From Shewanella piezotolerans WP3 (lineage in GTDB: Bacteria > Pseudomonadota > Gammaproteobacteria > Enterobacterales > Shewanellaceae): 64,000 bases of DNA. Position 1 is the stretch's first letter. Every line of letters starts with the position of its first letter. The notes beneath the pieces were generated by a model that made no database searches, had not been told where the DNA came from, and was given only the letters and a program-made list of their open reading frames with translations. The stretch spans positions 5,206,501 to 5,270,500 of the forward strand of contig NC_011566.1 of the NCBI RefSeq assembly GCF_000014885.1. The letters run 5' to 3'. Position numbers and translations under genes: made by a program. Shown here in pieces: positions 32,754-41,936 of the stretch.

Positions 32754-33962
32754 ATGAAGAAAATAGAGGTTGTTCTTAAGGTATCTGAGCGATGCAATAT
32801 CAACTGCGACTATTGCTATATGTTCAATTTGGGTAATGATGATTACAAGGAAAACCCCAAATTTATAAGCATAAACACTATTAAAAATGTCTATCAATCT
32901 TTAAAGGATAGCATAAAAAAACTTAATCTTGATCAATTAGATATTATACTTCATGGTGGTGAACCATTATTAATGGGGAAACCTCGCTTCATAGAAATGT
33001 GTGAACAAATTATTGCCACACTATCCCATAAAGTAAAACTAAAAATTAGGATGCAGACAAATGCTATTTTGGTCAATCAAAGTTGGATTGATATATTCAG
33101 CAAATACAAAATATCCATTGGTGTAAGCATTGATGGACCTGAAGAATACAATGATATTCACAGAGTAGACCATAAAGGGAATGGCACTTATAAGAAAACA
33201 CTTAGAGGTATAAAAAATCTCCAGTCAGCAGCTCACAGACAAGAAATATCAGAACCAGGTCTACTAATCGTTATCGATCCAAACGTCTCTGGCAAGAAAA
33301 TATACCAACATGTGGTAGAAGATCTACTTTTTACTAACATAAATTTTTTACTACCAATGCTAACGCATGAAACCAGTGCAAAAAATATTAATAAATCATT
33401 GACAAATTACCTTGATGAAATTTTGTTATATCATATTGGTCGTGGTCATCGACAAGCAAAAGTAAGGATACTAAATCAATTTGCCTCTTTCCTTAAATCT
33501 TCCTCTATAAAAAGTAGAGGTGATAACTTTCATTATGTTATTGGTATATCATCAAGTGGTCAGTTTGATGTAGATGATGAATTCAAAACGATCGAAAATA
33601 AATATTCAAAATATAACATTGAAAACTCTTCAATATATGAGTTTGTAAATTCTGAATACTTCTTGAAATTTGAATCGTTAAAAACTTCTTTACCCAATGA
33701 TTGCCAAGGTTGTTGTTGGAAAAATTATTGTGTTGGAGGCTCAGGAACGGGTTCAACATTAAGCAGATACAGCACAGAAAATGAGTTTAATAATAAATCA
33801 GTTTACTGTGACTCATTAAAATCATTTTTTTCCTTTTTAACTACGATTATGTTGAAAAGCGGATTAGATAAAAGCCTATTAGAAGAAAAATTGTCTAATA
33901 ATAAAAGACTAACTATTTTACCTCCTCACTCTCCTAAAATTAGGATCAAGCAAATCGCCTAA
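32754..33962 (+). CDS. Radical SAM/SPASM peptide maturase (XyeB-like)
   Basis: 402 residues. C14, C18 and C21 (ERCNINCDYCYMF) bind the SAM cluster, HGGEPLLM lies at 67-74 and VSIDGPEEYNDIHR near 125. A C-terminal auxiliary-cluster region CQGCCWKNYCVGG starts at C317. Length, the YCYMF signature and the C-terminal motif match peptide-modifying SPASM enzymes, most closely the XYE/triceptide group or sulfatase-maturase-like enzymes. The likely substrate is the upstream 67-aa peptide. Base composition is distinctly AT-rich compared with the fdh genes, suggesting acquisition by transfer. The exact chemistry is inferred. Confidence 0.85.
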   Translation: MKKIEVVLKVSERCNINCDYCYMFNLGNDDYKENPKFISINTIKNVYQSLKDSIKKLNLDQLDIILHGGEPLLMGKPRFIEMCEQIIATLSHKVKLKIRMQTNAILVNQSWIDIFSKYKISIGVSIDGPEEYNDIHRVDHKGNGTYKKTLRGIKNLQSAAHRQEISEPGLLIVIDPNVSGKKIYQHVVEDLLFTNINFLLPMLTHETSAKNINKSLTNYLDEILLYHIGRGHRQAKVRILNQFASFLKSSSIKSRGDNFHYVIGISSSGQFDVDDEFKTIENKYSKYNIENSSIYEFVNSEYFLKFESLKTSLPNDCQGCCWKNYCVGGSGTGSTLSRYSTENEFNNKSVYCDSLKSFFSFLTTIMLKSGLDKSLLEEKLSNNKRLTILPPHSPKIRIKQIA

Positions 33963-33987
33963 AAATAGCCCAGCAAGGATATAATAT

Positions 33988-34795
33988 ATGCTACTCCATT
34001 TTAAAAACTGCCTTTTACTATTATTACTGCTATTACCCTTCCAACTTCAGGCTGGTGACAGTCCTTACAAACCAAAATCTAACACTTGGGTGTTACATTC
34101 AGAAGCGCAAACAGAGCAAGAAGGTAGCTTTGTACTATTGGGTGTGGCACATACCTTCGACGTTAAACACCAACAGCTGACAGATCTAAAGCGAATTTTT
34201 GAAACCTTTAAGCCAAGTTTAGTACTATTAGAAGGTGGAACCTGGCCTTCAAAAAACAACATTGAAGCAGCCGTCGAATGCTGTGGTGAGATGGGGTTTA
34301 TGACCTTTTTAGCCGAACAGTCCAGCATTCAAGTGGAAACTTGGGAGGGAAATTTAAAGCAGGAAGCTTTATCTGTATTAGAAAAGTACAACACCAGAGG
34401 CGCTCAAAGTATACTATGCACTAAGGCAGGTGCCGCAATTAGTACAAAGTGGTGCCGCGCTTGATGAGGCTATGAATCAGCTATTAGGAAGAGATGGCAT
34501 GATTGCTAGCGATTATAATATAGATAGCAAGCCTTATAACTCAGTAGCGCTTAATCAAGCACTAAAAAAATTAACCCAGTCCGAATTCACATGGCAAAGT
34601 ATTACCAGTGGCGGTAAATTTGCCCACCTGCTTGAGCAAGCTGAGTTCAGTACATTTAGCAATATTCGTACCTTAGTCGATACATACAGAGATAAGAGTG
34701 CGGTCAAGAAAATAGGCTCGGCACTGGCCGAAAAACAACGAGTGATGATCCTTGTCGGCAAAAGGCATTTTAGACCGATAATGCAAGACATATAG
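33988..34795 (+). pseudogene. TraB/GumN-family protein, disrupted by a frameshift
   Basis: The first frame (33988-34464) gives a signal peptide (a run of eight leucines) and the TraB/Tiki-type motif GVAHTFD with H55, then VLLEGGTWP. It runs out of frame near 34395-34410. The +1-shifted frame then continues the family sequence (YYALRQVPQL, later VGKRHFRP) to the stop at 34795. One extra base around ACCAGAGGCG would explain it; a sequencing error is possible. Related Tiki proteins are membrane-tethered metalloproteases, so an intact version could have cut the peptide leader. It lies 25 bp behind the radical SAM gene. Confidence 0.75.
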
Positions 34796-34801
34796 CCACA
34801 T

Positions 34802-34918
34802 ACAAAAACACCTCAGTGAATAAATCGACTGAGGTGTTTGTATTTCAAGCTTTAAATAAACAAAAGATTACTCTTTGTATTTAAGTGTTCCATTTTCTTT
34901 GATCTCATCGAACCAAAG
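34802..34918 (-). repeat. Direct repeat, intact copy: fdhC 3' end plus terminator
   Basis: Partner of 32025-32141. This copy is continuous with the complete fdhC gene. Confidence 0.88.
34804..34839 (-). terminator. Terminator of the first fdh operon
   Basis: AAACACCTCAGT / ACTGAGGTGTTT, a 12-bp stem with a 10-base loop and a T run on the minus strand, 29 bp past the fdhC stop. Confidence 0.88.
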
Positions 34919-35851
34919 ATTATGGTGTTGGCTTGCCCAAGTTTCATCACAGTAGCCAGAAACCATACACTCCATACCACCTTCAGACATAACCGTTGCC
35001 ATAAAGATATGCACGATTGAGAAAGCTGTAATGATGATAGCGCTGACAGAGTGAAGCACGAGTGCAATCAAGCTCAATGTACGGCTAGGCTCGAACAAGT
35101 TCGGGAATAGTAGCAACATACCTGATGCCGAAATTACTAAACCAAATACTGCAAAGGCCCAGAACCACAACTTCTCACCCGCGTTGGCAAAACCAGCATC
35201 AGGGTGCTTACCTTTGAATGGGCCAAAGTTGATGTAACCACCAACAACCATCATCCATTTAAGGTCATACATTTTAGGCAGTTGGTTCTTAGCCCAAAGC
35301 ACAGTCATTAACGCCCAACCAATCATGAACGGGATCGCCATGATGTCGTGCACTTGCTTAGCCGCGTAGACTAGGTTTGACCATAACCCTTCGCCAATGT
35401 ATGGCTGGAAGAAGAAACGTCCAGCAAGTAGCGTTAAGCCAGTCAAAATCAGCAGCAGACACGGAATAGCGCCCAACCAGTGAATAGAGACATCAAACTT
35501 AGACCAGCGATACACTAACTTGCCTGAGAAACCACCGTGCAGCTTAGAGATGCCGTTCACTTTGATAAACAGTACAAAGATAATGATCATGCCAAAAAGG
35601 GCAGCCATTAACGCTGGTGCAAGAATATCACTGCGTAGCTCAAGTACACGTAGGTCATAGGTGTTGATTGGCTGAGCATGGAACTCACTTGTTGAAGTCG
35701 TACGACCTTCAGCACCGGCTTTTAGCTGTGACCAAATTTGGCCTTCAGTTGCTTGTCCGTCATGAGTGTGCTCAGCACCATCATGGGCAAAAGCAGTTAC
35801 ACTGAATAACAGTGCAATTGCAATACCTATCTGTTTAAACCATTTGTTCAT
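34868..35851 (-). CDS. fdhC: Formate dehydrogenase cytochrome b subunit FdhC, copy 1
   Basis: 327 residues from the ATG at 35851 (GAGGA upstream). A signal peptide (IGIAIALLFSVTAFA) precedes a His-rich HDGAEHTHDG stretch. Four further membrane helices follow with histidines that fit b-haem ligation (VSIHWLGAIPCLLLILTG, KQVHDIMAIPF, SIVHIFMA). It passes electrons from FdhB to quinone. It is the last gene of fdhXABC copy 1. The 3' end is duplicated at 32025-32141. Confidence 0.92.
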   Translation of the reverse strand: MNKWFKQIGIAIALLFSVTAFAHDGAEHTHDGQATEGQIWSQLKAGAEGRTTSTSEFHAQPINTYDLRVLELRSDILAPALMAALFGMIIIFVLFIKVNGISKLHGGFSGKLVYRWSKFDVSIHWLGAIPCLLLILTGLTLLAGRFFFQPYIGEGLWSNLVYAAKQVHDIMAIPFMIGWALMTVLWAKNQLPKMYDLKWMMVVGGYINFGPFKGKHPDAGFANAGEKLWFWAFAVFGLVISASGMLLLFPNLFEPSRTLSLIALVLHSVSAIIITAFSIVHIFMATVMSEGGMECMVSGYCDETWASQHHNLWFDEIKENGTLKYKE

Positions 35852-35931
35852 AATACGTCCTCTGTTACTCCTCGTTGGCTCAACGTATTGAGCCAACAAG
35901 CAGTAGATTTGAAGTTATTAACCTAAGTTAA

Positions 35932-36501
35932 TTAACCCCAGATTGCGTTTTTAGAACCACGGTATGCAACACGCTCACGGAAGATTGCAGAAACAATTTC
36001 AGCATCACCCGCTAGTAGCGACTTAGTTGCACACAGTTCGGCACACATAGGTAGCTTGCCTTCTGCAACACGGTTAGCACCATACTTCTGACGCTCTGCA
36101 TCAGAATGGTTCTCTTCAGGACCACCGGCACAGAAAGTACACTTGTCCATCTTACCGCGAGCACCGAAAGCGCCGCCTTGAGGGAACTGAGGTGCACCAA
36201 ATGGGCAAGCATATAGACAGTAACCACAACCGATACAAGTATCTTTGTCGTGCAGTACGATGCCGTCTTCGGTCTTGTAGAAACAGTTTGCAGGACAAAC
36301 AGCCATACAAGGTGCATCACTACAGTGCATACAAGCGATAGAGATAGACGCTTCGCCTTTCTCACCGTCATTGATAGTCACTACGCGACGACGTTGGATT
36401 CCCCACTCAAGAGCAGAGTCGTTTTCGTTCTTACATGCTGTGACACAACCGTTACACTCGATGCAGCGCTTGGTATCACATAAAAATTTCATTGTAGCCA
36501 T
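35932..36501 (-). CDS. fdhB: Formate dehydrogenase iron-sulfur subunit FdhB, copy 1
   Basis: 189 residues with four ferredoxin-type cysteine groups (CIECNGCVTACKN, CMHCSDAPCMAVCP, CIGCGYCLYACP, and C-terminal CTFCAGG/CAELC). They bind four 4Fe-4S clusters that wire FdhA to FdhC. It is close to FdhB copy 2 but ends six residues earlier. Confidence 0.95.
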   Translation of the reverse strand: MATMKFLCDTKRCIECNGCVTACKNENDSALEWGIQRRRVVTINDGEKGEASISIACMHCSDAPCMAVCPANCFYKTEDGIVLHDKDTCIGCGYCLYACPFGAPQFPQGGAFGARGKMDKCTFCAGGPEENHSDAERQKYGANRVAEGKLPMCAELCATKSLLAGDAEIVSAIFRERVAYRGSKNAIWG

Positions 36502-36530
36502 TCTGGCAATTCTCCTAGCTAATTCTGCAA

Positions 36531-39386
36531 TTACGCTTTAACGATCTGACAAAGCGATGCCTTGGTTTCCTGCATCTGAGTCACAGGGTCATAACCGTAA
36601 GTCAATGCAGTGTTAGCTGATTCACCGATAACGTAAGGAACAGTGCCTTCTGGGTAGTTAGGCGCAAGGCTTTCACCGTGCATCTCACCCGCGAAGTGGT
36701 AAGGCATCCAAGTAACACCAGGCTTAACGCGTGGAGTGACCATAGCCTTGATCTTAATACGACCACCTTCAGCACCCTCTAGCCATACTGTGTCGCCATC
36801 GCGAATTGCGCGATCTGCCGCATCAGCAGGGTTCATTTCAACAAACATCTCTTGTTGAAGTTCAGCCAACCATGGGTTTGAACGAGACTCTTCACCACCA
36901 CCTTCGTACTCAACCAAGCGACCAGAAGTCAGACCTAGTGGGTACTTAGCTGCCGTGTCTTTCTCTTGGATTGACTTGTACAGCGTCGGTAGACGATGAA
37001 CTTGCATGTCATCATAGGTTGGGTACTTAGACACAAGATCACGACGTGGCGTGTAAAGCGGCTCACGGTGAACAGGTACTTGGTCAGGGAAAGTCCAAAC
37101 AATACAACGCGCTTTAGCGTTACCGAATGGGATACAACCGTGCTTCATAGCAACACGTTGGATACCACCAGAAATATCAGTCTTCCAGTTTCTACCTTCT
37201 GCTTCAGCTTTTTCTTCAGCAGTTAGGTCGTCCCACCAGCCAAGCTGCTTCAGCATGTCAGCGGTGAACTCTGGGTAACCGTCTTGGATTTCGGCGCCTT
37301 TAGAGAAGCTACCTTCTGCAAGTAGGTTTTCACCTTTGTACTCAACACCGTAACGAGCACGGAAGTTACCGCCCCCCTCAAGCACGTGTTTGTGCGTGTT
37401 ATACAGAATCTGAGTACCAGGATGCTTCTGCTCTGGTGTACCCCAACAAGGCCAAGGAAGACCGTAGGTGTCACCTTTAGCAGGGCCGCCGGCAGCTTCA
37501 AGAGTCTTATTGCTAAATGTACCCCAGTTTTGGGTGTGCATCTTAAGACGCTCAGGGCTTTGACCTGTCATACCAATAGTCCACATACCGCGGTTGATTT
37601 CGCGAGTAATGTCTTCGATAACCATTACATCGTTTGCATCTTTAGCGATACGCTTAGTGAACTCGTCTGCAAAACCAAGCTTTTGAGATAGACGGTACAT
37701 AATCTCAAGGTCAGTCTTAGATTCGAATAATGGCTCGATAACCTTCTCACGCCACTGCTGGCTACGGCCAGAGTTAGAGACTGAACCTTCAGTTTCAAAC
37801 TGAGTGGCTGCAGGTAGAAGGTAAACACCATTTTGACGACGATGCATAACACCCGCCATTGTTGGGAAAGGATCCACAACAACTACAGTGTCCATCTTGT
37901 CTAGTGCTTCACGAACATCACGTTGACGTGTTTCAGTGTTAACTGATTGTCCCCAGAAGAACGCCATACGAACGCGATCTTTCTGTGCTAGTTTTTCAGG
38001 CGTTTCTAGAACACCGTCATGCCAGCGAGAACAAGGAATACCAGGAGTATTCATTGGAACGCGACCTAAGTATTCGTTTTGATCGAAGCGGCTCTTAACC
38101 CAATCAAATTCTAGATCCCAAACGTGGCTCCAATGTTTCCAAGAACCAGTCTTAAGACCGTAGTAACCCGGTAGCGTATCGAACAGTAGACCTAAGTCAG
38201 TTGCGCCCTGTACGTTATCGTGGCCACGGAAAATGTTTGTTCCGCCGCCTTTAACGCCCATGTTACCTAGCGCTAATTGAAGGATACAGTAAGCACGAGT
38301 GTTAGCATTACCGACGTGATGCTGAGTACCACCCATACACCAAACAACAGTACCTGGACGGTTATCAGCCATCATCTTAGCAGCTTGATAAACTTCCTCT
38401 TCGCTACAGCCAGTGATGTTCGCCACTTCTTTAGGTGGGAACTTCTTCACTTCTTCGCGAATAGATTCCATCTCGAACACGCGCTGCTCGATGAATGTCT
38501 TATCTTCCCAGCCATTTTCAAAGATATGCCAAAGCATACCGTAAATGAATGGGATATCTGTACCAGGACGTAGACCACAATGTAGGTCAGCGTGCGCTGC
38601 AGTACGAGAGAAACGTGGATCAACAACGATAATTTTTGCGTTGTTTTTCTCTTTCGCGATCATGATATGCTGCATTGCAACTGGATGCGCTTCAGCCGGG
38701 TTTGACCCGATGAAGAAGATTGCATTTGCATTCTGGATATCGTTGAAAGAGTTAGTTTGCGCACCGTAACCCCAAGTGTTAGCAACACCGGCTACCGTGG
38801 TAGAGTGACAAATACGTGCAGAGTGATCGACGTTGTTCGTGCCCCACATTGCCGCAAATTTACGATACATGTAGCAGCCTTCGTTCGAGAACTTAGCACT
38901 ACCCATAAAGTAAAGTGAATCAGGTCCAGATTCCTTACGGATATCTAGCATCTGGTCGCCAACCTCGTTAAAAGCTTGCTCCCAAGATAGCTTCTTCCAC
39001 TTACCATCAACCAATTTCATTGGGTACTTAAGACGCTTTTCACCGTGACCATGTTCACGTAGTGCAGCACCTTTAGCACAGTGACCGCCCGCATTGAATG
39101 GGTGATCGAAAGCTGGCTCTTGACCTGTCCATACGCCATTTTGTACTTCTGCGTATAAACCACAACCGACAGCACAAGCACTACATACAGTACGCTTGAT
39201 CTCAGTTGGTGCATCATGTGGGATATCTTTGGCTTCAGCTTTACGCATCATGCCTGTACCCAACAAAGAAGCTGCAGCAATACCACCAGATGTGATACCA
39301 GCTTGCTTCATAAATTGACGACGGCTAATACCTAGAGTCTTTTTCTCTACAGTCGGTGCCGCGTTGGATTTGCGAGTTAATTGCAT
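36531..39386 (-). CDS. fdhA: Formate dehydrogenase catalytic subunit FdhA, copy 1
   Basis: 951 residues. A TAT signal (RRQFMKQAG, R22-R23) directs export of the folded, Moco-loaded enzyme. C68, C71, C75 and C103 bind the proximal 4Fe-4S cluster. The Mo ligand is C193 in ARICHSTTVAG, where E. coli FdnG has selenocysteine, so this is a Cys-type enzyme. The C-terminal domain (LTSGRLVEYEGGG, then MPYHF) binds bis-MGD. It oxidises formate to CO2 in the periplasm. Confidence 0.96.
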   Translation of the reverse strand: MQLTRKSNAAPTVEKKTLGISRRQFMKQAGITSGGIAAASLLGTGMMRKAEAKDIPHDAPTEIKRTVCSACAVGCGLYAEVQNGVWTGQEPAFDHPFNAGGHCAKGAALREHGHGEKRLKYPMKLVDGKWKKLSWEQAFNEVGDQMLDIRKESGPDSLYFMGSAKFSNEGCYMYRKFAAMWGTNNVDHSARICHSTTVAGVANTWGYGAQTNSFNDIQNANAIFFIGSNPAEAHPVAMQHIMIAKEKNNAKIIVVDPRFSRTAAHADLHCGLRPGTDIPFIYGMLWHIFENGWEDKTFIEQRVFEMESIREEVKKFPPKEVANITGCSEEEVYQAAKMMADNRPGTVVWCMGGTQHHVGNANTRAYCILQLALGNMGVKGGGTNIFRGHDNVQGATDLGLLFDTLPGYYGLKTGSWKHWSHVWDLEFDWVKSRFDQNEYLGRVPMNTPGIPCSRWHDGVLETPEKLAQKDRVRMAFFWGQSVNTETRQRDVREALDKMDTVVVVDPFPTMAGVMHRRQNGVYLLPAATQFETEGSVSNSGRSQQWREKVIEPLFESKTDLEIMYRLSQKLGFADEFTKRIAKDANDVMVIEDITREINRGMWTIGMTGQSPERLKMHTQNWGTFSNKTLEAAGGPAKGDTYGLPWPCWGTPEQKHPGTQILYNTHKHVLEGGGNFRARYGVEYKGENLLAEGSFSKGAEIQDGYPEFTADMLKQLGWWDDLTAEEKAEAEGRNWKTDISGGIQRVAMKHGCIPFGNAKARCIVWTFPDQVPVHREPLYTPRRDLVSKYPTYDDMQVHRLPTLYKSIQEKDTAAKYPLGLTSGRLVEYEGGGEESRSNPWLAELQQEMFVEMNPADAADRAIRDGDTVWLEGAEGGRIKIKAMVTPRVKPGVTWMPYHFAGEMHGESLAPNYPEGTVPYVIGESANTALTYGYDPVTQMQETKASLCQIVKA

Positions 39387-39404
39387 CGCTTAAATTCTCC
39401 TAAA

Positions 39405-39602
39405 CTAGCCGCGTAAGCTATTGTAATAACTGCGAATATGTGCAGTCTCTTGATAGCCATTAGCACTCTTAGTGCTGACATTGTTTTCACTTGCTTGAGC
39501 TACACTCACGCCTGTTGCGGCGATTGCGACACCTGCGGTGCCACCAATAGTGAGCGCTTTCAGCAAAGATCTGCGGTTCAGATCAGGCTGTTGCTTCTTC
39601 AT
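39405..39602 (-). CDS. FdhX, small TAT-signal formate dehydrogenase protein, copy 1
   Basis: 65 residues, mostly a twin-arginine signal (RRSLLKALTIGGTAGVAIA), then a short tail ending in YYNSLRG. A matching gene heads the second operon. It belongs to the formate-dehydrogenase region TAT-target group. Its function is unknown; it may aid assembly. Confidence 0.85.
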   Translation of the reverse strand: MKKQQPDLNRRSLLKALTIGGTAGVAIAATGVSVAQASENNVSTKSANGYQETAHIRSYYNSLRG

Positions 39603-40215
39603 CTTTACTCCTGGTAGAACGGAATACTCTGGTTATATATCAAGGTGCTTTCTACTTTTTGCCACGTTTGCCGCGTTAACAGCATGTTAATAAGTGACCC
39701 TAAAAAATGGACCATATCCATCGATAAAAAGCACCCAACAAATTGCCCGCTAAATATAAAGAAAAATGTTGTTATAAAAGTTGATCTAAACAGGGTAAAA
39801 ACGGCAGATAAGTGCAGATTTTTCAAGAAGTGTTAACCTGAACGTGTTTGCTAAAAACAGGCTGATAAACGACGCTAAAATTAACTGGAATACGCCTCTA
39901 AAAATGTTTAACAAAATGTAACAACTACAGCGGGTTACTGATAGTTCCAACTGAGAATGATTGCTAATTAACAGGGCTAAACATAGTGCTCAATAACGGC
40001 AATGGTGATCACTAATAGGCGTTAAATAGAGGTCAAAACTTTCCTTCGATACAGGCATAAAACCAAGTGGTTTAATCCTCGTTAAAATCACCGTTTTGCT
40101 GAAGAGCCATATCATCGTAAAAAGTAGATATCTATCCACAATAATAACAATCTTTATTCATTTAAAATGGAGTCGGGAGCTTTTAATCGATGACATACTT
40201 GATGCGATTAGAAAC
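39603..40215 (-). promoter_or_regulatory. Intergenic region between the two fdh operons
   Basis: About 610 bp without a supported gene, upstream of fdhX copy 1, so it should hold that operon's promoter. The palindrome TTAACA GCA TGTTAA (39676-39690) lies about 75-90 bp before the start codon and is a possible operator. No clear FNR or CRP site was found. Short frames on both strands have no ribosome sites. Confidence 0.4.
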
Positions 40216-40246
40216 AAAAACGCCTCGACAATGTCGAGGCGTTTTT
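40216..40246 (-). terminator. Terminator of the second fdh operon
   Basis: AACGCCTCGAC / GTCGAGGCGTT stem with T runs on both strands, 14 bp past the fdhC copy 2 stop. Confidence 0.9.
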
Positions 40247-40261
40247 AACAAAGAATCTTAA

Positions 40262-41278
40262 TTAGTCTTTATAGACAATTGAGTTATTCTCTTTGATCTC
40301 ATCATACCAAACGTTGTGGTGCTGAGCAGCCCAGTTTTCATCACAATAACCAGACACCATGCACTCCATACCACCTTCACTCAATACCGTCGCCATCCAA
40401 ATATGTACGATGGTAAAAGCGATAATGATAATGGCACTAATCGCATGAATCAGCAGTGCAGCCATTGATGCTTCACGTGGTAGCTCAAGACCTGGCAAAA
40501 CCAACATTAATCCTGATGCCGCAATGAACAAACCAAAAATAGTTAACGTCCAAAACCACATCTTTTCGCCAGCATTAGCAAATCCACTATCAGGATGCTG
40601 ACCTTTAAATGGACCGAAGTTGATATAACCACCAACCACTAAAAACCATTTAAGATCGTACATTTTGAAAGTCTGCATCGGCATCCACTTCACAACACAC
40701 AAGACCCAAGACACAATAAAGATTGGTCCGACCCAGTCGTGAATGAACTTACTACCATAAATCAAGCTAGCCCAAAGGCCCTCTCCGATATAAGGTTGCA
40801 ACACATGTTTGCCTAACATGATATTTAGACCCGTAAAGATCAATACCATGCAAGATGATGCCAATACCCAATGGATCCATAAGTCAGCTTTTGACCAACG
40901 CAATACCATTTTCCCAGAAAAACCCTTACTTAACTTTGAAGGGCCGTTCAACAGATAGAAAAATAGAAACGCTACAAATACACCGACGACGGCGATCCCC
41001 ATTACTGGAGTTAAATACTCGTTTCTAACATCTTTACCTTGGTTACCTACAACGTTGATCAGTACTCCAGGTTCAATACCTTGGGCTGTTGTAAAACCTG
41101 AGTCACCCGCTTTTACCGCGCGCCAAAGATCAGCTTCACTGGTTTTACCCGCTTGCTGTTGGCTATTTTGCTCATCCGCCGCTATTGCTGATGTGCTTAA
41201 TCCCAACCCCATCGCAAAAAAGAGCGGGATAACTAGCATTGCGAACAAGCTGCGCAGTGATTTCATAGACATATTCAC
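40262..41278 (-). CDS. fdhC: Formate dehydrogenase cytochrome b subunit FdhC, copy 2
   Basis: 338 residues. Signal peptide (SLFAMLVIPLFFAMGLGLS) and four later membrane helices with candidate haem histidines (DLWIHWVLASSC, GSKFIHDWVGP, TIVHIWMA). It ends IVYKD rather than LKYKE as in copy 1. Same role as copy 1; overall clearly homologous but diverged, and with its own terminator. Confidence 0.92.
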   Translation of the reverse strand: MNMSMKSLRSLFAMLVIPLFFAMGLGLSTSAIAADEQNSQQQAGKTSEADLWRAVKAGDSGFTTAQGIEPGVLINVVGNQGKDVRNEYLTPVMGIAVVGVFVAFLFFYLLNGPSKLSKGFSGKMVLRWSKADLWIHWVLASSCMVLIFTGLNIMLGKHVLQPYIGEGLWASLIYGSKFIHDWVGPIFIVSWVLCVVKWMPMQTFKMYDLKWFLVVGGYINFGPFKGQHPDSGFANAGEKMWFWTLTIFGLFIAASGLMLVLPGLELPREASMAALLIHAISAIIIIAFTIVHIWMATVLSEGGMECMVSGYCDENWAAQHHNVWYDEIKENNSIVYKD

Positions 41279-41322
41279 TCCTTAATTAGGCTATGCACCA
41301 AAGTGCATAGCCCTATTCAGCC

Positions 41323-41910
41323 CTAGCCCGTCGTTGGGGTGTAACCCCATATCGCACCAGGGTTTCCTCTAGCAGCAATACGCTCACGGTAGATATCAGA
41401 TACTACACCAGCATCGCCCGCTAACAGTGCTTTGGTTGCACAAAGCTCCGCACACATTGGTAATTTACCTTCGGCAATACGGTTTGCACCATACTTCTGA
41501 CGCTCAGCATCTGAATGTGTCTCTTCTGGGCCACCGGCACAGAAAGTACACTTATCCATCTTGCCACGACTACCAAATGCTGTCTTCTTAGGGAACTGAG
41601 GTGCTCCAAAAGGACAAGCATAGAAGCAGTACCCACAACCGATACAGGTATCTTTGTTGTGAAGGACAATGCCGTCTTCGGTACGGTAGAAACAGTCTGC
41701 TGGACAGACTGCCATACACGGTGCATCAGTACAGTGCATACATGCCACTGAAATTGAGGCTTCACCTGGTTCACCATCATTGATAGTGACTACACGACGA
41801 CGTTGAATGCCCCACTCTAGCGCGGCATCGTTTTCGTTTTTACAAGCAGTGACACAACCGTTACACTCGATGCAGCGTTTGGTGTCACATAAGAATTTCA
41901 TGACTGCCAT
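41323..41910 (-). CDS. fdhB: Formate dehydrogenase iron-sulfur subunit FdhB, copy 2
   Basis: 195 residues with the same four cysteine groups as copy 1 (CIECNGCVTACKN, CMHCTDAPCMAVCP, CIGCGYCFYACP, CTFCAGG). It is very similar to copy 1, with an extra YTPTTG tail. Confidence 0.95.
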   Translation of the reverse strand: MAVMKFLCDTKRCIECNGCVTACKNENDAALEWGIQRRRVVTINDGEPGEASISVACMHCTDAPCMAVCPADCFYRTEDGIVLHNKDTCIGCGYCFYACPFGAPQFPKKTAFGSRGKMDKCTFCAGGPEETHSDAERQKYGANRIAEGKLPMCAELCATKALLAGDAGVVSDIYRERIAARGNPGAIWGYTPTTG

Positions 41911-41936
41911 AATGGCTTATCTCCTCATCAAGTTAA

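Noticed and set aside
39780..39792. Possible FNR site (TTGATCTAAAC)
   Set aside because: Only one half site is present.
39603..39836. Short frames on both strands upstream of fdhX copy 1
   Set aside because: No ribosome sites; the stretch fits the fdh promoter region.
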